Part shown: one piece after another, positions 55,654-63,966 of the stretch
Numbering within the stretch: position 1 is the stretch's first letter
Layout: every line of letters begins with the position of its first letter
Assembly (NCBI GenBank): GCA_965242785.1
Contig: CBDETA010000004.1
Coordinates: 558,001-622,000, forward strand
DNA from: Maricaulis sp965242785
Lineage (GTDB): Bacteria > Pseudomonadota > Alphaproteobacteria > Caulobacterales > Maricaulaceae
Reading direction: 5' to 3'
DNA length: 64,000 nt
The notes under the pieces: generated by a model
What the model was told of the DNA's origin: nothing
The model's input: only the letters and a program-made list of their open reading frames with translations
The model's database searches: none
Program-made: the position numbers and the translations under genes

Positions 55654-56640
55654 TCACGGCTGTGGTTTTATGACATTTATATCGCAGAACTCGGCCGGGT
55701 GACGGAATTCTTCGCGAAACCATGGATTGTTTCTACGATTGAAGAGGTCGGAAATCCAGTCACCAACACATCTCACCCGGCTGATTTCATGGCTACCCGG
55801 CAGATATTTCAACCAGAAGCGGATGTTCTGGTGAAAATCATAGTCAAGAACAACTAATTCATCTGGATACAGAGCAGCCAGATATGTAGGCGCCATTGCT
55901 ATTCCGCCACCATGGCGAATGGTTTCAAATAGCACTGAACTGACATCTGTCCGGAAGGAATATTTAATAAGCGAGTCCGCGGCGGTGGCCTGCTGGTCCC
56001 ACAGGGACAGGTCGCGGTCATACTGTTCCAGGGTGAGAAAGCGCAGGTTCATCACGTCCATCAGCGAGCGCGGTGCGCCATAGGTCTGGATGAAATCGCG
56101 CGATGCCATGGGCATGTAGTGCAGGGTCCCGAGCTCTTCCGCGCGTACGTCCATCGCCTTGTCCGGAGAGAAAGTGATGGACAGGGCGGCGGCATTCTCC
56201 CCGGTAGAGGCGGACTGGTCTCCGATGAGCTTGAGGTCGATGGCCGGGTGGCTGCGTTGGAAATCCGGAATGCTGCGTGCCAGCCAGTACGTTGAAAGCC
56301 CGTCGGGTGCCCGTAACACGACTTCCCCTTCCATGGCCCGGTCACGACCGGCGACGCGCGTTTCCAGCTGCTGGGCCGATCGTTGCATCGTCATCACATA
56401 GTCCAGCGCGGTCTCTCCCGCAGGCGTGAGAACAATGCCGGCCGCCCGACGTTCGATCAGCTGGCTGCCCAGGCGGCTCTCCAGCTGGCGCATGCGCTTG
56501 GAAACGGTCGATTGCTGGCAGCCGAGCGCGGCCGCCGCGGCGCTCATCGAGCCCGTCGTTGCAACGGCATGAAAGATCTGCAGGTCGTCCCAGTCGAAAA
56601 GGTGACGGCGCAGATCGCTCCCTGAATCCTGACTATCCAC
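55654..56640 (-). CDS. LysR-family transcriptional regulator
   Basis: A 328-residue regulator. The N-terminal winged HTH (WDDLQIFHAVATTGSMSAAAAALGCQQSTVSKRMRQLESRLGSQLIER, in order) precedes a periplasmic-binding-like effector domain. The GTG at 56640 (VDSQDSGSDLRRHLFDWDD) is my choice; starts further upstream would run past the CtrA box. The 3' third (about 55660-55980) is visibly richer in A and T than the rest of the window, with codons such as AAA, ATT and TTA. The target is unknown, but the divergent three-gene operon is the obvious candidate. Confidence 0.87.
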   Translation of the reverse strand: MDSQDSGSDLRRHLFDWDDLQIFHAVATTGSMSAAAAALGCQQSTVSKRMRQLESRLGSQLIERRAAGIVLTPAGETALDYVMTMQRSAQQLETRVAGRDRAMEGEVVLRAPDGLSTYWLARSIPDFQRSHPAIDLKLIGDQSASTGENAAALSITFSPDKAMDVRAEELGTLHYMPMASRDFIQTYGAPRSLMDVMNLRFLTLEQYDRDLSLWDQQATAADSLIKYSFRTDVSSVLFETIRHGGGIAMAPTYLAALYPDELVVLDYDFHQNIRFWLKYLPGSHEISRVRCVGDWISDLFNRRNNPWFREEFRHPAEFCDINVIKPQP

Positions 56641-56678
56641 TATTCCAACTTTGACGAAGCCGTTCCACGAGGGCGGTG

Positions 56679-56693
56679 TTAACGAAGCATTAA
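56679..56693. promoter_or_regulatory. Perfect CtrA box TTAA-N7-TTAA
   Basis: TTAACGAAGCATTAA matches the CtrA consensus exactly, the only perfect match I noticed between genes in the window. It lies 25 bases before the ATG of the divergent operon (56718) and about 39 bases before the LysR start, so it could act on either or both. Confidence 0.65.
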
Positions 56694-56717
56694 GCAATTC
56701 TGACGCGAGGCGCGGCG

Positions 56718-57356
56718 ATGCCGACTCACCCAATGCAGCTTAGTAGGGCCGAAACGGGGTTTCAATTTCCCCTTGAGCGGCTCGACCAGGCCTTTGGTTC
56801 CTTGGATTTCGAACCGGTCACACTGGACCGCATCGAAGCCTTTCACGCGCTTGCCGATGAACTGATTGATGGCGAGATTGCCAGTGCCGAGGACATCGCC
56901 CGCGTGCAAGGCTGGACCCGGCGCTCTCTCCACATGCGCATTTGGAATGGCCGGCCTGACGGATTTGTTGCATCGATTCCCCTAAGCCTGGCAGGCGTGG
57001 ACGCCCTGTTTGCCGGTGATTTCGGCTTTGCCAATGCCCAGCGGGAATGGGTCTGCGGGCTCGAAGAAAAGGCATCTGCCCTGCTGTCCTGGGGCCTGGC
57101 AGGCCGCAGTCCGCATGCGCAGGCCGCCGCATTGCGCGCACTGCTCGTGGGATGGCGGGGTTTCTATTCGGACGTTCGGGTCTATGCGCGTGCCCGCACT
57201 GTCGAGGGGCAAGCCCTGATGCGTCGCCTGTCCTTCGAGGTCTGTGCCTATCCGGATGGCGTCAATCCTCTTTATGGCTCAACCGGTTTTCCGGAGAAAC
57301 TGGGTGCCATGCTTTTGAAGCGTACAGTTTTGGGTGAATGGGAGTCTGCCTCGTGA
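56718..57356 (+). CDS. Protein of unknown function, possibly a degenerate GNAT fold
   Basis: A 212-residue soluble protein I do not recognise. The end (VYARARTVEGQALMRRLSFEVCAYPDGVNPLYG) looks like the second half of a GNAT acetyltransferase, where a helix leads to a G-x-x-x-R-L-x-F strand. The usual acetyl-CoA loop is not clear. The N-terminal half includes LERLDQAFGSLDFEPVTLDRIEAFHALADEL. It is first in a three-gene unit downstream of a CtrA box, and its stop overlaps the next start (GTGA). Confidence 0.6.
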   Translation: MPTHPMQLSRAETGFQFPLERLDQAFGSLDFEPVTLDRIEAFHALADELIDGEIASAEDIARVQGWTRRSLHMRIWNGRPDGFVASIPLSLAGVDALFAGDFGFANAQREWVCGLEEKASALLSWGLAGRSPHAQAAALRALLVGWRGFYSDVRVYARARTVEGQALMRRLSFEVCAYPDGVNPLYGSTGFPEKLGAMLLKRTVLGEWESAS

Positions 57357-57955
57357 AATCCGTGATGACCGATAGTCTGAAAGTGACGGTCGCGCGCACG
57401 CTGGACCAGGTGGTCATGGCGATGACCCTGCGTGGAGTGATATATCTGGGAGAACAGAGCGCTCCCTACGCCGAAGAGTATGACGGCAACGACCTGGTCG
57501 CAGCCTCCCACCTGATTGCCTGGAAGGGTGAAGAGCCTGTCGGCGTGCTGCGCCTGCGCTTCTTCGCCGGCTTCGCCAAGGTGGAGCGTGCCGCCGTGCT
57601 TCAACAATACCGCCGTGATGGTGTGATGCGGGTGCTCATGCAGGAAGCCCTGCGCTACTCTGCCCGTCGCGGCTATGAGAAGGTCATCGGTCACGCCCAA
57701 CTGAACCGGGTGAAATACTGGCGCACCCACGGGTTTCGCATCCGCGAGGACCGGCCGCACTTCTTTTTCTCCGACTATGAGTATGTCGAGATCGAGCGGA
57801 AGCTCGTGCCGCCGGCCAATGCCATCACTGAAAACACCGACCCGATGGTGATCATTCGTCCCGACGGAGACTGGGACCGGCCCGGCCCGTTTGACCATTC
57901 CCTGGACCGGCTTAAAAAGTCGGATGCCGACAAGAAAGCCGAGGAAGCTGCATGA
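57353..57955 (+). CDS. GNAT-family acyltransferase
   Basis: A 200-residue GNAT protein. HLIAWKGEEPVGVLRLRFF and KVERAAVLQQYRRDGVMRVLMQEALRYSARRGY form the central strands and acyl-CoA-binding loop, and YWRTHGFRIREDRPHFFF is the closing element. The segment MTLRGVIYLGEQSAPYAEEYDGNDLVAASHLIAW has the order R...E...YD..D...HLIA seen in LuxI/FeeM-type N-acyltransferases, but that likeness is loose. GTG at 57353 overlaps the previous stop; an ATG at 57365 is possible. Overlaps the next gene by four bases. Confidence 0.75.
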   Translation: MKSVMTDSLKVTVARTLDQVVMAMTLRGVIYLGEQSAPYAEEYDGNDLVAASHLIAWKGEEPVGVLRLRFFAGFAKVERAAVLQQYRRDGVMRVLMQEALRYSARRGYEKVIGHAQLNRVKYWRTHGFRIREDRPHFFFSDYEYVEIERKLVPPANAITENTDPMVIIRPDGDWDRPGPFDHSLDRLKKSDADKKAEEAA

Positions 57956-58491
57956 CCGCCTCGTTGCCCTGTCTGATTCTCCTGGATTGCCAGACCGGCC
58001 ATGTGACCGGTCCGGATGGCCGTATCGACCCGGAAAACCAGCAGGTTATCAAACGGGTCGGCCAACTCCTGCAGCATGCGCGCGGGTCCGGATGGACGGT
58101 GTGCCATTGCCAGCTATCGGATGACAAGCCGGCTGCTGCACGGGTTCCGGTCACTGCCTTGCGGCCCAATGCGCGCGAAGCCGTCTTCGTGCGCCGTGGT
58201 CTGTCTGCCTTTTCCGACAGCTATTTCCATCAGGTCCTGGCCCGCAATACCGGTTCGCGCCTGGTTGTCGGCTTCTCTGCGCCCTTTTCGGTTCTGGCCA
58301 CGGCCTTCGATGCGCAGACGCGCGGCGAGGAACTGACCCTGGTGCCCGATGCCATCGGAGCCCTGGCGGTGGAACCGCGCAATGTCGCGGACACCCGGGC
58401 CATGGCCTTCGACCTGGCCCGTCGTCTGGGTCCGGTGATGGGCTGGGATGCGGTCGAGGCCGAATGGCTGGCCGAAGACGTGCACGCCTGA
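57952..58491 (+). CDS. Isochorismatase-like protein lacking the catalytic cysteine
   Basis: A 179-residue protein with the isochorismatase-like cysteine-hydrolase fold. LPCLILLDCQTGHV (first Asp present), VFVRRGLSAFSDSYF (the family Lys is Arg) and VVGFSAPFSVLATAFDAQTRG can be aligned. In the last motif the nucleophile Cys position is Ser (APFSVLATA). With two of the three Asp-Lys-Cys positions changed, ordinary hydrolase activity is unlikely; it may be a binding or regulatory protein. Third gene of the CtrA-box unit, overlapping the GNAT gene by four bases. Confidence 0.78.
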   Translation: MTASLPCLILLDCQTGHVTGPDGRIDPENQQVIKRVGQLLQHARGSGWTVCHCQLSDDKPAAARVPVTALRPNAREAVFVRRGLSAFSDSYFHQVLARNTGSRLVVGFSAPFSVLATAFDAQTRGEELTLVPDAIGALAVEPRNVADTRAMAFDLARRLGPVMGWDAVEAEWLAEDVHA

Positions 58492-58629
58492 TCGCCGGCT
58501 GACTTCACACTCGCGTGACCGGCTCCCGGCAGGCGCAACCTGCAAGCCTGTGTGTACGGGGCTGCAGGCCTGCCCGGTGTCGGCTGTTGCATGACATGAT
58601 TTTAATGCCGCAGCTGTCGCATTGGGCCC

Positions 58630-58657
58630 TTGGAATCGGGATCGGGATTTCTACATA
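58630..58657 (+). promoter_or_regulatory. Putative promoter of the candidate small RNA
   Basis: TTGGAA (58630-58635), 16-base spacer, TACATA (58652-58657). The predicted transcription start near 58664 lies immediately before the first hairpin, which supports the idea of a discrete transcript. Confidence 0.45.
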
Positions 58658-58663
58658 GACTCC

Positions 58664-58820
58664 CGAGAGTGGCCGGTACGAGGTGATCTCCTCCCCTCTG
58701 TCCCCGTATCGGCTCCACTCCGGACGATCAGGCCTCAAAAGAGCGTCCCCCCAGCCTGCTAATTGAGGTCTGCAGGCACCGCCGGGTTCCCCCTGTCCCT
58801 ACCCGGCGGTGCCGCTTTCC
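58664..58820 (+). ncRNA. Candidate small RNA: three hairpins with C-rich loops (member 1)
   Basis: Three successive inverted repeats. Hairpin 1: GAGTGG plus CCGGTACG (58667-58680) with CGTATCGG plus CCACTC (58705-58720), a two-base bulge and one G-T pair; its loop contains CTCCTCCCCTCTGTCCC. Hairpin 2: CAGGCCTCA/TGAGGTCTG (58729-58737 with 58764-58772, one G-T pair); loop contains GTCCCCCC. Hairpin 3: perfect 13-bp GGCACCGCCGGGT/ACCCGGCGGTGCC (58775-58787 with 58801-58813); loop TCCCCCTGTCCCT. Each loop could pair with a purine-rich Shine-Dalgarno sequence. CTGTCCC recurs in loops 1 and 3. Only weak U-richness follows (GCTTTCC). Transcription is inferred. Confidence 0.5.
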
Positions 58821-58930
58821 CGGTTGCTGACCGCCCCGTCAGAACGGAACAATCCTGCGCTCTTGAACGCGGGGTCGAAACGCCTTGCCAAAAAGAATGC
58901 CTCGTTTGCGTTTTCAACGGCGTACACGGC

Positions 58931-58958
58931 TTGCACGACGCAAAAACAGGTCTAGGCT
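58931..58958 (+). promoter_or_regulatory. Putative gdhZ promoter
   Basis: TTGCAC (58931-58936), 16 bases, TAGGCT (58953-58958), predicting a start near 58965 and a 31-base leader with AGGGAG before the ATG. The -10 element is poor, so confidence is low. Confidence 0.3.
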
Positions 58959-58995
58959 CGACCGCATAACTAAAACAGGCCACAGGGAGCGCCAC

Positions 58996-61900
58996 ATGGG
59001 GGCGGTCGTCGGAGTCGCGCACGCTTATCAACGCGCGGAGTTCATGGAGGCCGCGCGGTCGCGCTGGCTGGACGTTTTCGGCAGCGAGTGTGGAGAGACG
59101 GGCACTTCCTTCTTTGCCCAGATCCACGATGATGCCCTAGCAGAAGACCTCGAGCATGTTGCGCCGGCCGATCTGGCCGCGTTGTGCGTCGATTTCTGGA
59201 AATTCGGAGAGACGCGGCCCGGCGAGGACATCCTGGTGCGCATGCGTACCGCGACCCGCGTCGATGGCAGTGAACTGCCCCGTGATGTGCTGGAAATCAT
59301 CGGCCGTGACCGGCCCTTCATCGTTGACTCGGTGATGGGGGAAATCGGGGCGCAGGGCTATGACATCCTCGCCATGTTCCACCCCATCGTACAGGTTCGG
59401 CGCGGCCCGGCTGGCGAGCGTCTCGACGAGGGCGGCCGCTGCCTTGCCGAGTCGATGATCCAGGTCCATTTGCCGCCTTTGGACGAATTGTCCCGGCGAA
59501 CCCTGATTGAAGGGGTCACGGCGACGCTGGAAGATGTCCGCGTCGCCGTTGAAGACTGGACCGACATGCGCGCCCAGATGGACGAGGCCATTGCTCATCT
59601 TGAACAGGCCAAAACCCATGCGGCACCGGACGAGCTGGCTGAGGCATGCGAATTCCTGCGCTGGCTGCGCGACGACCATTTCGCCTTCCTGGGCTGCCGC
59701 GTCTATGACTTCGAGGTGTCGGGCGACGGCACCATGGCCCAGCGCCATCCCACGGTGCGGCTGGAAACCGGCCGCGGCGTGCTGCGCGACCCGGACCGCC
59801 ACGTTCTGCGCAAGGGCTCCGAACCGGCGGTCCTGACCCCGGCGATCGAGACCTTCCTGCGCGAACCCAGCCCGATCATTGTCGCCAAGGCGAACATGAA
59901 GTCCCGCGTCCACCGCCGGGTCTACATGGACTATATCGGCGTCAAGCGTTACCGCGAGGACGGCGCCGTCATCGGCGAGGCGCGCTTTGTCGGCCTGTTC
60001 ACTGCCGAGGCCTATGACCAGAGTGCTTCGGCCGTGCCGCTGATCCGGCGCAAGGTGCGTCGCGTGCTCGAGCGGGCCGGCAAGACGCCGGGCACCCACT
60101 CGGCCAAGAAGCTGCGCAACACGGTCGAGAACTTCCCGCGCGACGAGCTGTTCCAGACCGACGAGAATGATCTGCTTCAGATCTCGCTGGGCATCCTGCA
60201 CCTGCACGACCGCCCGCGCACCAAACTGTTCATTCGCCGCGACCAGTTCGACCGTTTTGTCTCGGCCCTGCTCTTCGTGCCGCGCGACCGCTACAATTCC
60301 AAGGTCCGCGAACAGGCCGGCGAGCTGATCCGCGAAGCTTTCGGCGGCCGGCTCTCGGCCTTCTACCCGCAGTTCGGCGATGGGTCGCTGGCCCGGGTTC
60401 ACTACATCATCGGCCTCAACCCGTTCGACCACCCTGAGCCGGACATGGCCGATCTGGAACGCCGCGTGGCGCGGCTGGCCCGGACCTGGGAAGATGATCT
60501 GGAAACCCATGTCCGTCGCACCGCGCCGGAAGCGATCCGTCTGCGCATGTCGGCCTATCACGACGCCTTCAAGGCCGGCTATCGCGAGCTCTATGATCCG
60601 GAAGAGGCGCTCAAGGACGTTCTCAAGCTGGAAAGTCTGGATTCGCCGGACAAGGTCGCGGTCCGCGTCTATCGCGAGCCGGACGACAAGGACAATGAGC
60701 TGCGCCTGAAGATCTATCGCGTCGGCAAGCCTGTTTCGCTGTCGCGGGTGATGCCGGTGCTGGAGAATCTCGGTCTTTATGTCGTGCAGGAGACCGGATT
60801 CCCGGTCGATCGCCGTGGCCGCGATGGCGGGCTGGTGGATCGCGCCTATGTGCACGACTTCGAGATGAAGTCCGATGCCATCCAGGGCCAGCCGCTGGAC
60901 GTGCTGGGGCCGAACCTCGAAGATGCGCTGCTGGCCATGGCCGAGCGCCGGGCCGAGGATGACGGCTTCAACCGCCTGATTGTCGAGATCGGCGTGACCT
61001 GGCGTGAGGCGGCCTTCCTGCGCACCTGCGCCCGCTATCGCCAGCAGACCGGGCTGGATCCGTCCCAAGCGATCCAGGAAGAGGCGCTTGCCGCCTACCC
61101 GGACATCGCCAAGGGCCTGCTTCACCTGGCCAAGGTCAAATTCGATCCGGCCTTCACACAGGACCAGAAGGAACGTTCCGACGCGGTCTGGGACGCTTCC
61201 GAAAAGCTGCGCAAGGCGCTCGATGATGTCGCCAGCCTGGATCATGACCGGGCCCTGCGCCGCATCTTCCACCTGGTGGAAGCCACGCTGCGGACGAACT
61301 TCTATCAGACCGGCAAGGACGGACAGTTCAAGCCGCGCATCTCGATCAAGATCGCCAGCGAATTGCTGGAAGAACTGCCCCTGCCCAAGCCCTATCGCGA
61401 AATCTTCGTCTGGTCGCCGGATGTTGAAGGCGTGCACCTGCGCTTCGGACCGGTCGCCCGCGGCGGCCTGCGCTGGTCGGACCGGCGCGACGATTTCCGC
61501 ACTGAGGTGCTGGGCCTGGTGAAGGCGCAACAGGTGAAGAATGCTGTTATCGTGCCGGTCGGCTCGAAGGGCGGCTTCTATCCCAAGGCGCTTCCCCGAA
61601 ACGGCTCCCGCGAGGAAGTCTTCGAAGCCGGGCGCGAGGCCTACAAGACCTTCATCCGCGGTCTGCTGGATCTCACCGACAACATCGTCGACGACGCCGT
61701 CGTGCATCCTGAAGCCACCGTGTGCTGGGATGATGAGGATCCCTATCTGGTCGTTGCCGCCGACAAGGGCACGGCGACTTTCTCCGACACCGCCAATGGC
61801 CTGGCGACGGATGAGTTCGACTTCTGGCTGGGCGATGCCTTCGCCTCGGGCGGCTCGGCCGGGTACGACCACAAGAAGATGGGCATCACCGCCCGCGGCG

Positions 61901-63921
61901 CCTGGGAATCCGTCAAGCGCCATTTCCGCGAAATGGGCAAGAACATCCAGACCGAACCCTTCACGGTGATCGGTGTGGGTGACATGTCCGGCGACGTGTT
62001 CGGCAATGGCATGCTGCTGTCCAAGCAGATCCGCCTGTGCGCGGCCTTCGACCACCGCGACATTTTCATCGATCCCGATCCGGGTGATCCGGAAACGATG
62101 TGGAATGAGCGCAAGCGGCTCTTCGACCTGCCGCGCTCCTCCTGGCAGGACTATGACAAATCGCTGATCTCAAAAGGCGGCGGGATTTTCTCCCGCAGCG
62201 CCAAATCGATCCCGCTCAGCCCGGAAATCAAGGCCCTGACCGGTCTCACCAAGGACGCGGTCAGCCCGACCGAGCTGATGAATGCGCTGCTGAAGGCCGA
62301 GGTCGAACTGCTCTGGTTTGGCGGCATCGGCACCTATGTGAAGGCAACGCACGAACAGCACTGGGAAGTCGGCGACAAGACCAATGACGCCCTGCGCGTC
62401 AATGCCAACGAGGTGCAGGCGAAGGTGATCGGCGAGGGCGCCAATCTGGGCTTCACCCAGGCGGCCCGCATCGAGTACGGCCATCATGGCGGCCGCGCCT
62501 ATGCCGACTTCATCGACAACTCCGCCGGCGTCGACAGTTCGGACCACGAGGTCAACATCAAGATCCTGTTGCGCCCCATGGTGCGCAATGGCGACATGAC
62601 CCGCGAGGACCGCGACAAGCTGCTGGAATCCATGACCGACGATGTCGCGCGCCATGTCCTGCGGCACAATTACGACCAGACGCTCGCGCTCTCCATGGCG
62701 GTCCATACCGCCGTGGCCGACCTGGACGCCCACGAGCGCTTCATGTTGCGGCTGGAAGAGCTGGGCCAGCTGGACCGCGAGGTCGAGGTCCTGCCGTCCA
62801 GCGAAGGCGTCCGCGCCCTCAAGGCGCGCGGACAGGGGCTGACGCGGTCTGAACTGGCGGTGCTCAATTCCTACGCCAAGATCACGCTGTTTGATCAGCT
62901 GGTGGCCTCGGACGTGCCGGACGATCCGCACTTCAAGTCCATGTTGACCAACTATTTCCCGGCTGCCCTGCACAAATTTTCCGATGCGATGGAGGGGCAC
63001 CGCCTGAAGCGTGAGATCGTTTCGACGGTGCTGGCCAACCAGATGATCAATCTGGGCGGTCCGACCTTCGTCCACCGGGCGATCGACTCGACCACAGCCT
63101 CCGTTCCCGCCATCGCCCGGGCCTTCGAGGCCGGCCGCGAGATCTTCGGCTTCGACGAGATGACCCGCGCCATCAATGCCCTGGACAATGAAGCGCCGGC
63201 CGGGGTGCAGATCAGCCTGCACGAGGAAATCATCCGCCTGCTCCGGCGCCAGACCTACTGGCTGGTGCGTCGCGGCCGCAACCAGGCTGGTCCCGCGGCC
63301 AATTCGATCACCGATGTGGTCGAATCCTACCGGCCGGGCGTGCAGAACCTGCGTTCCATGGTGCACGAGATCATTTCCGAGCACGAACGCCGGGGTGTGC
63401 GGACGCGCAAGAAGGCCTTCATCGATGCCGGAGCGCCGGCCGATCTGGCCCAGGCGGTGGCCGAACTGCGTCCGCTGACCTCATCCACTGACGTCATCGA
63501 CATGGCCAATGCCCATGACTGGCCGCTGGCCTCGACGGCCTATATCTACCACGCCACGGGCGCCCGCTTCCGCTTTGACAAGCTGCGCGGCCTGGGCGGC
63601 GAGGTCTCTTCCGATCAGCACTGGGACCGCCTCGCCGTCCGCCGGTTGATGGAAGACTTCTACGCCAGCCAGCAGAAGGTCACCGCTTCGGCGATGCGTT
63701 TTGCCCAGCAGGCCGGCGGTTCGCTGGCGGCTGGCATCGAGGACCCGTCCCGCGACTGGGCCGACGCCCTCATCGAGGCTTGGAACACGGTCAATGAGGA
63801 AGAGGCCGGCCGGGTCGACTCCGTGCAGCGTCAGCTGGATGACTCCGGTGTCTGGACCCTGTCCAAACTGTCGATCGCGGCGACCCAGCTGGGTGAGATG
63901 GCCGCGGTTGCCCAGCCCTGA
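58996..63921 (+). CDS. gdhZ: NAD-specific glutamate dehydrogenase, large (180-kDa class)
   Basis: Converts glutamate to 2-oxoglutarate and ammonium with NAD. At 1641 residues it belongs to the very large bacterial class, known in Caulobacter as GdhZ. Seen: a long N-terminal ACT-like regulatory region (RPFIVDSVMGEIGAQGYDILAMFHPIV, in order), then the catalytic core with FGPVARGGLRWSDRRDDFRTEVLGLVKAQQVKNAVIVPVGSKGGF (in order; substrate lysines), IGVGDMSGDVFGNGML, IGEGANLGFTQAARIEYG and a helical C-terminal domain. The ATG at 58996 follows AGGGAG. Earlier open codons are basic and not family-like. In Caulobacter this enzyme also affects cell division, an established link not testable here. Confidence 0.95.
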   Translation: MGAVVGVAHAYQRAEFMEAARSRWLDVFGSECGETGTSFFAQIHDDALAEDLEHVAPADLAALCVDFWKFGETRPGEDILVRMRTATRVDGSELPRDVLEIIGRDRPFIVDSVMGEIGAQGYDILAMFHPIVQVRRGPAGERLDEGGRCLAESMIQVHLPPLDELSRRTLIEGVTATLEDVRVAVEDWTDMRAQMDEAIAHLEQAKTHAAPDELAEACEFLRWLRDDHFAFLGCRVYDFEVSGDGTMAQRHPTVRLETGRGVLRDPDRHVLRKGSEPAVLTPAIETFLREPSPIIVAKANMKSRVHRRVYMDYIGVKRYREDGAVIGEARFVGLFTAEAYDQSASAVPLIRRKVRRVLERAGKTPGTHSAKKLRNTVENFPRDELFQTDENDLLQISLGILHLHDRPRTKLFIRRDQFDRFVSALLFVPRDRYNSKVREQAGELIREAFGGRLSAFYPQFGDGSLARVHYIIGLNPFDHPEPDMADLERRVARLARTWEDDLETHVRRTAPEAIRLRMSAYHDAFKAGYRELYDPEEALKDVLKLESLDSPDKVAVRVYREPDDKDNELRLKIYRVGKPVSLSRVMPVLENLGLYVVQETGFPVDRRGRDGGLVDRAYVHDFEMKSDAIQGQPLDVLGPNLEDALLAMAERRAEDDGFNRLIVEIGVTWREAAFLRTCARYRQQTGLDPSQAIQEEALAAYPDIAKGLLHLAKVKFDPAFTQDQKERSDAVWDASEKLRKALDDVASLDHDRALRRIFHLVEATLRTNFYQTGKDGQFKPRISIKIASELLEELPLPKPYREIFVWSPDVEGVHLRFGPVARGGLRWSDRRDDFRTEVLGLVKAQQVKNAVIVPVGSKGGFYPKALPRNGSREEVFEAGREAYKTFIRGLLDLTDNIVDDAVVHPEATVCWDDEDPYLVVAADKGTATFSDTANGLATDEFDFWLGDAFASGGSAGYDHKKMGITARGAWESVKRHFREMGKNIQTEPFTVIGVGDMSGDVFGNGMLLSKQIRLCAAFDHRDIFIDPDPGDPETMWNERKRLFDLPRSSWQDYDKSLISKGGGIFSRSAKSIPLSPEIKALTGLTKDAVSPTELMNALLKAEVELLWFGGIGTYVKATHEQHWEVGDKTNDALRVNANEVQAKVIGEGANLGFTQAARIEYGHHGGRAYADFIDNSAGVDSSDHEVNIKILLRPMVRNGDMTREDRDKLLESMTDDVARHVLRHNYDQTLALSMAVHTAVADLDAHERFMLRLEELGQLDREVEVLPSSEGVRALKARGQGLTRSELAVLNSYAKITLFDQLVASDVPDDPHFKSMLTNYFPAALHKFSDAMEGHRLKREIVSTVLANQMINLGGPTFVHRAIDSTTASVPAIARAFEAGREIFGFDEMTRAINALDNEAPAGVQISLHEEIIRLLRRQTYWLVRRGRNQAGPAANSITDVVESYRPGVQNLRSMVHEIISEHERRGVRTRKKAFIDAGAPADLAQAVAELRPLTSSTDVIDMANAHDWPLASTAYIYHATGARFRFDKLRGLGGEVSSDQHWDRLAVRRLMEDFYASQQKVTASAMRFAQQAGGSLAAGIEDPSRDWADALIEAWNTVNEEEAGRVDSVQRQLDDSGVWTLSKLSIAATQLGEMAAVAQP

Positions 63922-63929
63922 TCCTGAAG

Positions 63930-63959
63930 GCGGCGGGTCCGGCTTGCCGGGTCCGCCGC
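63930..63959. terminator. GC-rich hairpin between gdhZ and the next convergent gene
   Basis: GCGGCGG (63930-63936) pairs with CCGCCGC (63953-63959), enclosing CCGGC-TT-GCCGG. Its place between two convergent stops suits a bidirectional terminator, but no T tract follows on either strand. Confidence 0.4.
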
Positions 63960-63966
63960 TGCCAGC

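Larger units (their letters stand above)
58492..58995 (+). other. 500-base intergenic region holding the candidate small RNA and gdhZ promoter
   Basis: No credible gene. It contains a promoter-like sequence (58630-58657), three strong hairpins (58667-58813) and a second promoter-like TTGCAC-N16-TAGGCT (58931-58958) close to gdhZ. These parts are listed separately. Confidence 0.6.

Noticed and set aside
59137..62055. 972-codon open frame on the minus strand inside gdhZ
   Set aside because: Antisense shadow of gdhZ. Its translation is histidine/glutamine/arginine-rich without domains, and gdhZ on the plus strand shows clear catalytic motifs.
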